This document shows positions 34,265-43,640 of a stretch of 64,000 nucleotides of DNA, one piece after another. The stretch is from a virus, in the IMG/VR virus record IMGVR_UViG_3300046694_000136, positions 1 through 64,000 of that record. One strand, 5' to 3'. The notes below the pieces were generated by a model. It saw only the letters and a program-made list of their open reading frames with translations. It did no database searches and was not told the DNA's origin. Within the stretch, counting starts at the first letter, position 1; each line of letters starts with the position of its first letter. Made by a program: the position numbers and the translations under genes.

Positions 34265-35890
34265 ATGAAGCCCACTAACTTAACACTCTTAGACCCCCGG
34301 ACGATTGTCCCGGGTGTCTTTAAACCTATTACGTCCACTGACGCGTTCGAAGGGATGACCCAGAACCTCAACGACGACGGTTTGTATTCCATTGAAATCT
34401 TTGGGAAAGTAGGGAGTAAGGAGCGGGATAAGACTGAAGCTTACATTGACGTAAAGCTCCCTATCTTCAACCCTACTTACCTCAAAGCCCTCATTTTGGT
34501 GAAAGCACTTTACCAAGGAATTTTGAGAGGTGCGGAATACGCCGTCTTCGACGAGGAGAAGGGTGATTTCATAAAATCGAACATCCTCGAAGGGGAGTCC
34601 GGTTTTTCTTTCTTTGTCCGTAAATTAAAGGAGATTGTTTTCAGCACGACTGCTTCGTATAAGCGTGGTCAGCGTGTAAAACTCTTGATTGATTTCCGTG
34701 ACATTGCGATGACTGACAAGGTGTTGGTTATCCCTGCTGGTCTGCGTGATATTCAGTTCGGGGCTAACGGTGCTCCTACTGAACCGGAGATCACAGAGCT
34801 CTATCGCGCACTGATCTTCCGTACTCGGGTAATCCTCGGTGGTAAGGGTGATTCCGAGAACCCTCTCTACGACAGCGTCCGGTGGGGTGTGCAGACTGCG
34901 TTCAACGATATCGACCAATACCTCTTCGACCTGTTACAAGGCAAGGGCGGTATTCTCCAGCGTCGTATGTCGACACGTGGTGTGGTAGGCGGTACTCGTA
35001 ACGTTATTACTGCTCGTAAAGTCAGCCGTAAGAACCTGAAGGCTCCAATGCTGGTTTCACCTAACTCGGTGGACATGGGCCTCTTCCAAGGCTTGCTGAA
35101 CTATCAGTACGTCTGTGCTCACGGTGTCATGAACGAATACCTAACGAACGTCTTCACTATTGGTAACCAAAGCGCCAAGTTGGTGAACAAGAAGACATTG
35201 GAGTTTGAATACGTTGAAGTAGCCCCGGCTATCGTGGACAAGTGGACCACCTTTACTGGGATCAACAAACTCTTCAACGGTTTCGCTGACGCTTCGATTC
35301 GTAACAAAGAGATTGTTATTGACCATCGGTTCCTCATGCTGGTTTACGATGACGGTACTGATGTGTGTGTTCTGCATGACATCAACGATCTCCCTGAAGG
35401 TAAGGACAAGAAGTTCGTTAAACCTATTACCTACATGGAGTTCTTCTACCTCAGCTGCTACAAAGCGATTGGGGATCAGGTGAGTCAGCAGACACGTTAC
35501 CCGATTATTGGTATTGGTTCGATCTTCCCTGCTGCGGTGAACCTTATCACAACCGAAGGTGCTGGCTCCCGGACTATCCGTGATCCGTACGACTGGTCTG
35601 AGCGTGATGTGTGTCACTCGTACCCGTCTCGTCGTGATAAGCAGGACTTCTTCGACGCAATGTCGGTTGACCCGTCTCGTGAAGCCGGCCTCGACTCTGA
35701 CCACGACGGCGACCAATTGAACAGTAACTCGGTCTGTGCAGAAGACAGTAAGGAACAAGTTAAGGAGTTGTTCGGTAAGCGTTCATACTACATCAGCGGG
35801 ACTGGACGTTTCCTGTACGACCCTATTAACGAACCCATTCAATTCATGTTTAAATCTGCTACCAGTGGGTTAGAAGGACTTGAGCAATGA
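34265..35890 (+). CDS. RNA polymerase beta-prime-like subunit, N-terminal half (541 aa)
   Basis: ATG 34265 with AAAGGATAAAGTA upstream. The catalytic Mg-binding motif is clear: GLDSDHDGDQLN with D479, D481 and D483, the counterpart of bacterial NADFDGDQMA, followed by the expected EDSKEQVKELF helix. The protein ends soon after, so the beta-prime C-terminal half must be a separate gene, as in phiKZ. The location next to the tape-measure gene matches phiKZ gp180 of the virion-packaged RNAP, which transcribes early genes. The stop overlaps the next start (ATGA). Confidence 0.9.
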   Translation: MKPTNLTLLDPRTIVPGVFKPITSTDAFEGMTQNLNDDGLYSIEIFGKVGSKERDKTEAYIDVKLPIFNPTYLKALILVKALYQGILRGAEYAVFDEEKGDFIKSNILEGESGFSFFVRKLKEIVFSTTASYKRGQRVKLLIDFRDIAMTDKVLVIPAGLRDIQFGANGAPTEPEITELYRALIFRTRVILGGKGDSENPLYDSVRWGVQTAFNDIDQYLFDLLQGKGGILQRRMSTRGVVGGTRNVITARKVSRKNLKAPMLVSPNSVDMGLFQGLLNYQYVCAHGVMNEYLTNVFTIGNQSAKLVNKKTLEFEYVEVAPAIVDKWTTFTGINKLFNGFADASIRNKEIVIDHRFLMLVYDDGTDVCVLHDINDLPEGKDKKFVKPITYMEFFYLSCYKAIGDQVSQQTRYPIIGIGSIFPAAVNLITTEGAGSRTIRDPYDWSERDVCHSYPSRRDKQDFFDAMSVDPSREAGLDSDHDGDQLNSNSVCAEDSKEQVKELFGKRSYYISGTGRFLYDPINEPIQFMFKSATSGLEGLEQ

Positions 35891-38800
35891 CGCCTATTCT
35901 TTATAACGACTTCTTCCGGACTATGGTCCTACGGAAGAAGCAGGATCTGGTTAATCCAGTTTTCCATGGCATCAGTGAAGTCAACTTACCGAAAAACAGC
36001 TTGCTGCAATTCGTTCCTAAGAACCCAGCTGATTACGGCCCAAGTAACAGTGAAGCGTTCATCAGCAACTATCCGGCGGAGATCTACATTGACTTCGTGC
36101 AGGACCTGCTGCATCCAGTAATGGGTAATGGTCGGGTCGCTACCTTCGATCTGAAGAAAGCGATCAGTAACTATCGTGCCGGTCATTACAACTACAACTG
36201 GACTCGTGACATCACCACGGTGTACGAGAAGGAACGTGTACTGGTTGTCCGTAACTACGGCCTGATTCCTCATCGGTTCATTTATCGTGCAAGTCTGTAC
36301 GTGAACTATGAGAAGTACTACAACCAGATGGCGATGGTTATTGAGGGGATCAACAAGGAAGCCGAACGTGGGAACCGTCACCAGTTCCTGCGCATTGAGC
36401 TTCCACTGAACCTGCCTAGTTTTACGGAGTTGTTCGACGACTACCGTTTGCTGATTAAGAGTTTTAAAGACGGGTTGCCAGTATTGAGCCCGCAAGTGAT
36501 CGGCGCTACTAAAGCCGAGAACACTTATTGGTTACTAGACCTGTTGGGTTGGTTGTTGGGTCAGTCTGAGTTTACCCTGTTTGGGAAAATCAGCGAGAAG
36601 GCCTTGGGGGATCTGCACTTCATCTTCACTTACCAAAGCAAGGCGCTGGTGTTGAAAGCCAGTCTTGTGAAGGAGTGGCTGGATGAGGTTGGTTTGAAAC
36701 CCGGTCAAGAGTTTAAAACTCCCCTGCTGGAGCTGGAAGGACTGAAGAGTACCAAGCGGATGAACGTTGTGAAACGTTTCTACTTGGTCTTCCTTACCTT
36801 AACGAGAGACCTGGTTCCTGAGAAAGAAATTGCTAAAGAGGAACAAGGAAATGTCGGAATTGGAGGAGCCGGTGAAACCGGTAACCCGTCGGATTCCAAA
36901 GTGGATCCAGGAACGGCGGGAGAAACGTCGACAGGGCAACGGCAAGGCAACGGAAAAGACGGGAAGCTTCCTGGCTCGGGCCAGCCCCCTGACGCTGGTA
37001 ATGATTCTGGTAATATCCTTGACATTTTCGCTAATGATGCGAAGAACGATCGAGGACTTCCTGAAGCCGAAGGAAGTGCGGGAACGGGAAGTATTGATGA
37101 AGGTGCTGCGGAATGGTCAGCCGAAGTAGCTGACGAGCTGCTGGAGGTTGAAGCTGCCGGCGGTGAGATCAATACCAGCAAGGTGGCTTTCCCTACTCCT
37201 GAGAGCGGCGTGAAGCTGTTGCTGGCTGAACGGGCTCGTGACGGTAAAGTGACTGTTAACGAGCAAGAGTTCTTCATGCGCAAAGGAACGCGCTACCAGC
37301 ACATCGAGATGCCTAACGGTCAAACCTTCTGGGAGTACATTCAAGTCTCTCAAGAAGAACTCGATGGCTTGGCGAAGGAATCGAAGATCGAGGCTAACAT
37401 CGCCACGGTTACCGACGAGAGCATGATGTACAGTCGGGCGACTGAACTCAAGAACGGTTACGCCGCTAAGTTCTTGCAGAAAGATATCGGCTCCATGGCA
37501 CTGGCTTTCCAGAACGCCGGCTTTGCAATGAACGACTACCGAGTTGAAAACCACAGCAGTGTGGAAGGTAGTTACAACGTTCACAGCATTCAGTTCCACC
37601 ACGTTAACGGTGATCAGACAACTATCCATCCACGCTTCCCTGTGGTGAATGACGATGGCAGTTTCATCATTGACAGCGTTAAGCAGCACTTCCAGTTGCA
37701 GCGTAAGGAACGAGTCTTCCGCAAGATCTCCTCGTGGGAAGTAGCACTGACTACCTACTACGACCGTAAGCTGATGATTACCAGAAGTCGAAAGGTTGTC
37801 GACGATCTGGAGAAGTTCATGGTTAAACAGATTGCCCTGCAAAGCAAGGTTAAGAAGTACACCTTCAGTAAGGGCGGTAAGTTTGACCGTAGTTACAAAG
37901 CCCCTCGTATCTACTCCATGTTGGCTAAGCAGTACAAGTCCATCACGGTTGGTGATACGGTTCTGGATTTCAACGTAGCTGCACTGCTGGAGAAACATCC
38001 AGACTTCAAGAAGTACACCAAGGAGGATCGCTTCCTGATTGGTGTGAGTGGTGATGAACCACTGACCATCGATGACTACGGCAACCTCTACAAAGGGGAT
38101 ACCAGCACTGGTACCGTAGAAAGCCTGTTGGGTGTAGACCTGACCAAGGCTCCGTTGGAACATGCACTTATCAACATCAGTGGGTATCAATTCCCGTTGG
38201 GCGTTGTACTGTGCTACTACTTCGGCATTGATGAACTGTTGAAGGTTATTAAGGCCACGACTCGTAGCGTTCCTATCACTACCCGTCTGAAACTGGAAAG
38301 CGATGAGTTCGCGATCAAGTTCAACGACCAGTATCTGGTAATGAGTCGTCGTGAGAAACTGACCACCATGATTTTTGGTGGCATGCCTAAACTAACCAAC
38401 ATTAGTAACTTCAGTAAGTCGGACTTGAACAACAACACCATCTGGACCGCATTGATGGGCGATGCTCGGGTACGTCCTGCTCAGTTCCAAGAGATGAACA
38501 ACCTTTATAAGCTGTTCCTTGACCCGATCGCTCGGGAAGAGTTGCGGAAGTACAAGTTGCCTGACTCGTTCCACTATCTGCTGATCGAGGCTGCTAAGGT
38601 CCTAGGGACTGACTACAGCCGTCATGAGGTGGAGATTGAGGAACAACGCTTCGTGGGCTATGAGCGTTTCGCAGGGCTGTTCTATCGGGAGTTGTGTAAG
38701 GCTAACCGTCAGTTCCAGAACAAGGGTACTGGCCGTCGTCACAAACTGGACTTCAACCCGGATGCCGTTATCATCGCTATTGGTGAAGACAACTCCGGTC

Positions 38801-40221
38801 AACAGGTGGAAGAGGTTAACCCTGTTCACCAAGTGAAGGATCAGGAGGAGGTTACCTTTGGTGGTACTGGTGGTCGTAACGAGATTACAGTGGTTAAGCG
38901 AGCTCGTACCCAACTGGTCAGCTATCAGGGTCGTATCTCTGAGGCGAACAAGGACAGTGGCAAAGTTGGCTTCGTAACGTACACCAGTTCTGATCCAGCG
39001 GTTATCGACTACCGTGGGAACATGGACCTGAACAAGCCACGGACTCCTTGTGGTGATGGTTCGGTTACAATGAACCTGATGTACGGCGGTCGTCACGATG
39101 ATGCAAAACGTGCGGTGTTTACTTCGACGCAGTGGAGTCAGGCGATCAGTGCTAGCAACTATGGCATTGTGTCTCTCCGTACCGGTTATGAAAACGTTCT
39201 CCCTCACCGGACTTCTGAGCTGTACAGTAAGGTTGCGAAAGCTAACGGTACTGTTACTGAAGTCAAAGACGACGAGTTGGTAATTACCTACGACGATAAG
39301 TCTGTGGACCGTTACCCGCTGGGCTTGTACGTCGGCGAAGCAAGTGGTGAATACCATCGACACACTCGTGTTACCGATATGAAAGTCGGTGATAGCTTCA
39401 AGAAGGGTGACGTTGTTGGTTGGAACGACAACTGGTTCATGCGCGATCACTTCTGCCCGGGTCAAGTGGGTCTGAAAGGTGGGTTCATGGTTCGCGTAGG
39501 TCTGTTCGAGGACCAAGACACCTATGAAGACTCCATCGCAATCAGCAGTCGGATTGCGAATGAAACACTGATCCCGTATATCAAACCTACCCCCTTCACG
39601 ATGAACATTGGGTTTAACCTGGTCATGAGGGCTAAAGTAGGGGACGAGATCGAGCAAGACTCGATTTTATGCGATATTGAAGAACCGCATTTGGTGGAGG
39701 GAAATCATGATGCTTCGTTTGTTGCTGAAGTGAACAAGCTGGGCATCAAGCAAGTCAGAGCGACACACCACGGGAAGATTGTGGATATCCGGGTACAGTA
39801 CAACGGTGCTCTGGAAACCATGTCGGAATCGGTACGTCAGTTCGTTGCTAAAGCGAACAAGTTGACTAAGCGTCAGAACCAGATCGTCGGGAAGAATGTT
39901 GAAACTAACGCTGTGTCTGGTGTCTTTAACGTTAACCGTCCGAGCATCCAGCCCGATACCCTCTTGGTGATTTTCTTCGTAGAGTCCCTTGATGGTCGTA
40001 CCCGTGCTGACAAGTTCGTATTCGGTAACCAGCTCAAAGCCACGGCAGGTCGAATCATGACCAAGAAGATGTTCACCGAGGACAAGCAAGAGATCGATGC
40101 GAAAACGAGCTTTAAGGCACCTTTCAACCGGATGGTGATTTCCTTCCGCAACCGACTCATTGTGAACGAATGGTCTTTCCAATTCACGAAGCGAGCGATC
40201 GCCGTTTATCGAGGTAATTAA
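35887..40221 (+). CDS. RNA polymerase beta-like subunit (1444 aa)
   Basis: ATG 35887 overlaps the previous stop. The C-terminal part has the bacterial beta hallmarks: YEDSIAIS (Y1213-S1220; compare NYEDSILVSE) and ADKFVFGNQLKATAGRI (from A1374; compare GDKMAGRHGNKGVIS). It is phiKZ gp178-like by position and size. Residues about 316-426 are a low-complexity Gly/Ser/Asp/Glu/Pro linker that interrupts the N-terminal part; the same DNA encodes a separate out-of-frame gene (36851-37129). Together with the 541-aa subunit it should form the virion RNAP core. The canonical RHG of the beta motif is not conserved. Confidence 0.9.
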   Translation: MTPILYNDFFRTMVLRKKQDLVNPVFHGISEVNLPKNSLLQFVPKNPADYGPSNSEAFISNYPAEIYIDFVQDLLHPVMGNGRVATFDLKKAISNYRAGHYNYNWTRDITTVYEKERVLVVRNYGLIPHRFIYRASLYVNYEKYYNQMAMVIEGINKEAERGNRHQFLRIELPLNLPSFTELFDDYRLLIKSFKDGLPVLSPQVIGATKAENTYWLLDLLGWLLGQSEFTLFGKISEKALGDLHFIFTYQSKALVLKASLVKEWLDEVGLKPGQEFKTPLLELEGLKSTKRMNVVKRFYLVFLTLTRDLVPEKEIAKEEQGNVGIGGAGETGNPSDSKVDPGTAGETSTGQRQGNGKDGKLPGSGQPPDAGNDSGNILDIFANDAKNDRGLPEAEGSAGTGSIDEGAAEWSAEVADELLEVEAAGGEINTSKVAFPTPESGVKLLLAERARDGKVTVNEQEFFMRKGTRYQHIEMPNGQTFWEYIQVSQEELDGLAKESKIEANIATVTDESMMYSRATELKNGYAAKFLQKDIGSMALAFQNAGFAMNDYRVENHSSVEGSYNVHSIQFHHVNGDQTTIHPRFPVVNDDGSFIIDSVKQHFQLQRKERVFRKISSWEVALTTYYDRKLMITRSRKVVDDLEKFMVKQIALQSKVKKYTFSKGGKFDRSYKAPRIYSMLAKQYKSITVGDTVLDFNVAALLEKHPDFKKYTKEDRFLIGVSGDEPLTIDDYGNLYKGDTSTGTVESLLGVDLTKAPLEHALINISGYQFPLGVVLCYYFGIDELLKVIKATTRSVPITTRLKLESDEFAIKFNDQYLVMSRREKLTTMIFGGMPKLTNISNFSKSDLNNNTIWTALMGDARVRPAQFQEMNNLYKLFLDPIAREELRKYKLPDSFHYLLIEAAKVLGTDYSRHEVEIEEQRFVGYERFAGLFYRELCKANRQFQNKGTGRRHKLDFNPDAVIIAIGEDNSGQQVEEVNPVHQVKDQEEVTFGGTGGRNEITVVKRARTQLVSYQGRISEANKDSGKVGFVTYTSSDPAVIDYRGNMDLNKPRTPCGDGSVTMNLMYGGRHDDAKRAVFTSTQWSQAISASNYGIVSLRTGYENVLPHRTSELYSKVAKANGTVTEVKDDELVITYDDKSVDRYPLGLYVGEASGEYHRHTRVTDMKVGDSFKKGDVVGWNDNWFMRDHFCPGQVGLKGGFMVRVGLFEDQDTYEDSIAISSRIANETLIPYIKPTPFTMNIGFNLVMRAKVGDEIEQDSILCDIEEPHLVEGNHDASFVAEVNKLGIKQVRATHHGKIVDIRVQYNGALETMSESVRQFVAKANKLTKRQNQIVGKNVETNAVSGVFNVNRPSIQPDTLLVIFFVESLDGRTRADKFVFGNQLKATAGRIMTKKMFTEDKQEIDAKTSFKAPFNRMVISFRNRLIVNEWSFQFTKRAIAVYRGN
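36851..37129 (+). CDS. Candidate embedded out-of-frame membrane protein (92 aa)
   Basis: Within the RNAP beta gene, in another forward frame, ATG 36851 follows AGAGGAACAAGGAA (SD AGAGGA, 8-base spacing). The frame encodes 92 residues to a stop at 37127-37129. It has a very basic N-terminus (RRIPKWIQERREKRRQ), one clear transmembrane helix at about 45-63 (ASPLTLVMILVISLTFSLMM), and a charged C-terminus of about 29 residues. The host frame here is disordered linker, which tolerates overprinting. Lying 3 kb before the endolysin, a lysis role (holin, antiholin or spanin-like) or an envelope role are guesses. A chance open frame is possible. Confidence 0.58.
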   Translation: MSELEEPVKPVTRRIPKWIQERREKRRQGNGKATEKTGSFLARASPLTLVMILVISLTFSLMMRRTIEDFLKPKEVREREVLMKVLRNGQPK

Positions 40222-40224
40222 GTT

Positions 40225-41139
40225 ATGGACTTCCGTACTCAGAACGGTTTCAAGGACACTCAGGTGATCCTCAAGGAACTGAACCTGTACGGCGGTGATA
40301 TCGACGGCATCTGGGGGTCTAAGTCGGCCTCCGGTGTTGTTGAACTCATGCGCACGTATGCCTCATTCATTGGTCGTGGTATTTTCACTGCGGCCAGCAT
40401 GCCAACCAAAGCCTCGGCTGATGGCAAGAACATTGTTGAACAGCTCCAGCTGTACATGAAAGACCTGGGTGTTTACCTGACCAGTGTTGACGGTACTTGG
40501 GGTAAGGGATCGTTGGGTGGCCTTGAGCTGCTTGCTTCACATTACCGCCGGACCAACAAACTCCCAACCTACGACATGGCTTGGAGCAAGAAGGTCTCGA
40601 AGGAATTCCGTGCAAAGATTTACGCATGGTGTTCTAAGCAGGGTTACGACCCGATCGTTGCCAGTTGGTTGATGGCTTGCATGCACTTCGAGTCGGGCGG
40701 TACTTTCAGTCCGAGCAAACAGAACAACGGTGGGTCTAACTTCTTCGGTCTTATCCAGTTCGGTGAAGATGCTGCTAAAGATCTGGGCACTACCTTGTCT
40801 AAGTTGATTGCCATGTCTCAACTGGAACAGCTCGACTACGTGTTCAAGTACTTCGAGATGTGGGCGAAGCGTGGCAAGAAGTCCACTCAGTTGGAAGACT
40901 TCTACTTGACAATCTTCTACCCGGCTGCTGTTGGTAAGAAGGCTGATACGGCACTGTTCCGTGAACGTACCGCTGAAAACCAAAAGCTCGTCGGTGACTT
41001 CGAAGCCAAAGCGTTCATCCAGAACAAGGGCTTCGATCGGGACAAGGATCGCATCATCACCATTGGTGAGATCTGCACCACTATCTACAACACTTATTAC
41101 ACAGGCATGGATCCAGTCAACCGCCTGCAACTTTCTTAA
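40225..41139 (+). CDS. Modular endolysin, OBP gp279-like (304 aa)
   Basis: ATG 40225, 3 bases after the RNAP beta stop, with GAGGTAATTAAG upstream. Two N-terminal peptidoglycan-binding repeats (about residues 8-45, GGDIDGIWGSKSASG, and 73-112, LTSVDGTWGKGSLGG) precede a lytic domain. That domain has the catalytic glutamate E156 in MHFESGG and a downstream NFFGLIQFG, as in phiKZ gp144/OBP gp279 endolysins. These are lytic transglycosylase or muramidase-type enzymes acting on peptidoglycan at the end of infection. No signal peptide, so release needs a holin, which is not obvious nearby unless the embedded membrane protein serves. Confidence 0.92.
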   Translation: MDFRTQNGFKDTQVILKELNLYGGDIDGIWGSKSASGVVELMRTYASFIGRGIFTAASMPTKASADGKNIVEQLQLYMKDLGVYLTSVDGTWGKGSLGGLELLASHYRRTNKLPTYDMAWSKKVSKEFRAKIYAWCSKQGYDPIVASWLMACMHFESGGTFSPSKQNNGGSNFFGLIQFGEDAAKDLGTTLSKLIAMSQLEQLDYVFKYFEMWAKRGKKSTQLEDFYLTIFYPAAVGKKADTALFRERTAENQKLVGDFEAKAFIQNKGFDRDKDRIITIGEICTTIYNTYYTGMDPVNRLQLS

Positions 41140-41151
41140 GGACGTCTCCTC

Positions 41152-41334
41152 ATGACCCCTACCCAGATCAACAACGTGATCACGATCGCCAACTCCGTGG
41201 CCTTCATCCGCAAGACCATCGAAAAGGTCGGGCTGGAATACATCGCGCCGCTGGATCCTGCTGAGCAATCGGAAAAGATCAGCAAAGCCCTCAACCATAA
41301 GGTTCAATCCTCCCTGATTAAGGATCCTCAATAA
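41152..41334 (+). CDS. Small hypothetical protein (60 aa)
   Basis: ATG 41152 with AAGGACGTCTCCTC upstream. Its stop TAA overlaps the ATG of the 525-aa gene (TAATG). A short amphipathic helical protein (NNVITIANSVAFIRKTIEK) without membrane segment. It lies between the endolysin and a probable virion gene. The tight overlap supports that it is translated. Function unknown. Confidence 0.68.
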   Translation: MTPTQINNVITIANSVAFIRKTIEKVGLEYIAPLDPAEQSEKISKALNHKVQSSLIKDPQ

Positions 41335-42911
41335 TGCTCAGTAAAGACGATTTGATTCTCGCGCAACTGATCTCTAGCGGTCTGCCCGAGAACATTGAGG
41401 TGAAAGCCTCCGGCATCATTGCAGGGTTGAACGAAGTCAGTTACGCAGTTAGCCCGTACGCACCGACTGCTTTGATTGACCAAGCGATGGAAGTCACCCG
41501 CAACCTGACGCCCCACAACGACGTCATGGAACTGGCCACCACTGAAATGGCGAAAGTCGTTCGTGGTGCTTTCGACATGGTCAAGACCTACGGCGTTCCG
41601 ATGGCTCTGGCTATCGCTGACGGCGTGAGCTGTCTGTACTCGATGGAATCGGTTCTCCGCACCATTCGTTCGGAACTGGACATCAAGTACATCAATGTTG
41701 ACGATCCACTGTTCAACTTGGGTATCTACCCGGTACAAGTGGCCAACAAGTCACTGTCTTTCGAGTCGGTCAACTTCGGCATGCTGGAACGCCTGAAGTT
41801 CGGTTACGTCTCGGACTCCGACCTGGTCGAGTGGGTCAACAGCAAACACCCTGAGATCGTTGCTGTGCTGGAAGACAAATCCACCAGTACCTACACCGCT
41901 CTCTGGAACATGACCAGTCCTGACGGCATGCGCGGCGTCTTCAAGGTAATGGAAAACGGCCAGATCAACTTCGCCGACATCCGTACCATCGACGTTCCGT
42001 TGCTGATGAAGATGTTCGTCATCGCTTCGAAGATGTTCATGACCGACAAGCCAGTGCCTTGGCTGGAAGAAGGTTCGCTGGAAGACTACCGTGAGTTCAC
42101 CAGTTTGATCTGGAACGGTATCTCCCGCTACCTGATCGGTCTGAAGCATATCACCGGCCTGTACCGTGCCCGTGAGATGGTGATCACTGACGTTACTCCG
42201 GTACGTTACAAAGAGATCACTCCTCACGAAGCGCTGGGCGTTAAAGTGAATGTGGTTGAAGGCAAGGTACTGGTGTTCTACACCGGTGCAATCATGCGCG
42301 CTATCACCGAGAGCGGTACTGCCATCAGCGACGTAACGGTGGCTTACCTGTACTCCCGTGTTAAAGGCAAGAGCTTCAGCCTGAGCGAGCTGGCCAACAA
42401 CAAGCTGCGTGTAAGCGAACTGATGTCCCAGTACGTTGACGAAGTTTCGGGCGTTATCCACAACCGCGCCAAGGATGTCTTCTGTGAAAGTGCAGCGATC
42501 GCTATCGCTCAGTTCATTGATGGCAACCAAGCCGCCAAGGAAGCGCTGTACACCTCGATCGGCGAGAAGGGTAGCATGACTGCCACTGTCGTCCGTCAAC
42601 GTCTGGGAGCGGCTATCAGCAAGCTCTACAGCATCTACAGTTCCCGTGTCGGTAAGAACGACGAACTGGTTGCTGAAGCCGACGGCGGCAGTACTCAGAC
42701 TCTGATCGGTGAACGTAAGAAAGAGTGCATCAACATCATTCTTTCCACTGACATCGTTCCGGTGTTCCTGAACCTGCTGGGTTGCAACATGGCTGCTGCG
42801 ATCATCGCCGCTACCTACGTGACTCAGGACAAGGTCTTCACTGCCGTGGATGAGCGTAAGCAACTCCACTGCGCCTTGATTCAGGTAATGGCAAACCTTT
42901 CCCTGGAGTAA
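41334..42911 (+). CDS. Probable virion protein, phiKZ 177-like by order (525 aa)
   Basis: ATG 41334 overlaps the previous stop, with AAGGATCCTCAATA upstream. Soluble and helical, with many Ala, Val and Ser and long amphipathic helices; no catalytic motif seen. Codon use looks like a well-expressed late gene. The run RNAP beta, endolysin, this gene, 241-aa gene, protease parallels phiKZ 178 to 175, so a virion or head role is likely. Not confirmed by a signature. Confidence 0.8.
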   Translation: MLSKDDLILAQLISSGLPENIEVKASGIIAGLNEVSYAVSPYAPTALIDQAMEVTRNLTPHNDVMELATTEMAKVVRGAFDMVKTYGVPMALAIADGVSCLYSMESVLRTIRSELDIKYINVDDPLFNLGIYPVQVANKSLSFESVNFGMLERLKFGYVSDSDLVEWVNSKHPEIVAVLEDKSTSTYTALWNMTSPDGMRGVFKVMENGQINFADIRTIDVPLLMKMFVIASKMFMTDKPVPWLEEGSLEDYREFTSLIWNGISRYLIGLKHITGLYRAREMVITDVTPVRYKEITPHEALGVKVNVVEGKVLVFYTGAIMRAITESGTAISDVTVAYLYSRVKGKSFSLSELANNKLRVSELMSQYVDEVSGVIHNRAKDVFCESAAIAIAQFIDGNQAAKEALYTSIGEKGSMTATVVRQRLGAAISKLYSIYSSRVGKNDELVAEADGGSTQTLIGERKKECINIILSTDIVPVFLNLLGCNMAAAIIAATYVTQDKVFTAVDERKQLHCALIQVMANLSLE

Positions 42912-42914
42912 GGT

Positions 42915-43640
42915 ATGGACGTTGGCTCTCTGGTCAGGGACCGAGCCAAGATCAAGAAAGCTTATACGGTTCAAGATGACTTCTCAGTTATTGCGAACCG
43001 TACGCTCGAAGTACACATTCCTCGACGGTTTGTGGAGAACGGGTTTACTACTCTCGATAACCATGTGTCGTCTACAGTGGTAATGGGCATTGTGATACCG
43101 GGGGAGTGCTACACTCCTCTGATTGCTTTGGCTGACTTGATTCTGGCTCCGTCTGGTATTCGTGATGTAATGATTAATGGAGTGCCGTACGTTATTCTGG
43201 AGTTTGAAGAAGGGGACACGTTGTTCGAAACCCTTCACTACATTCAAGACCCCAACAAGAACTACGGTTACTTCATGGAGTTTAACTTCTACGCTAAACT
43301 CCCTTGGTACATGAGCGATGATGATTTCACGTCCTTGTATGACCATGCAGCCCAGCAGTGTGGTGCTGAAATGGGGGGTACTCCTGAGCATATGCGCGTT
43401 TATGCGTCGTTGCAGATGCGAGACCCTGACAACTTGGACAACCAGTACCGTAACAGTAAAGCAATGTTGGAAGGACGCCCTGCGGTTATTGTAGGGCTTA
43501 ATAACGGTGCCATGTTGATTGATGGTACTATTCCGAAGTTGACGGGTGGTTATCTGCAAGACAACACCATTGCAGCGATCGTTAATCCGGATACCAAAGT
43601 CACTGACCTCGAGAAGATTCTCAAAGGAGTTCCGGGATGA
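42915..43640 (+). CDS. Probable virion protein, phiKZ 176-like by order (241 aa)
   Basis: ATG 42915, 3 bases after the previous stop, with GGAGTAAGGT upstream. Mixed alpha/beta, with hydrophobic strands (TVVMGIVIPGECYTPLIALADLI) and aromatic-rich YGYFMEFNFYAKLPWYM. The stop overlaps the ATG of the next gene (ATGA), a strong sign of coupled expression with the putative prohead protease. Function unproven. Confidence 0.78.
   Translation: MDVGSLVRDRAKIKKAYTVQDDFSVIANRTLEVHIPRRFVENGFTTLDNHVSSTVVMGIVIPGECYTPLIALADLILAPSGIRDVMINGVPYVILEFEEGDTLFETLHYIQDPNKNYGYFMEFNFYAKLPWYMSDDDFTSLYDHAAQQCGAEMGGTPEHMRVYASLQMRDPDNLDNQYRNSKAMLEGRPAVIVGLNNGAMLIDGTIPKLTGGYLQDNTIAAIVNPDTKVTDLEKILKGVPG

Noticed and set aside
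37005-37024. GATATTACCAG on the minus strand inside the RNAP beta gene, resembling the early promoter
   Set aside because: There is no leftward gene downstream, the first base differs and the remaining extension does not match; probably chance.
26187-37220. The peptide FPTPES in both the tape-measure protein and the RNAP beta linker
   Set aside because: Short and Pro/Ser-rich in two low-complexity regions; coincidence is the simplest explanation.
36780-37283. A 167-codon minus-strand frame across the RNAP beta linker
   Set aside because: Ser/Pro-rich mirror of the linker without a ribosome binding site; the forward embedded frame is better supported.
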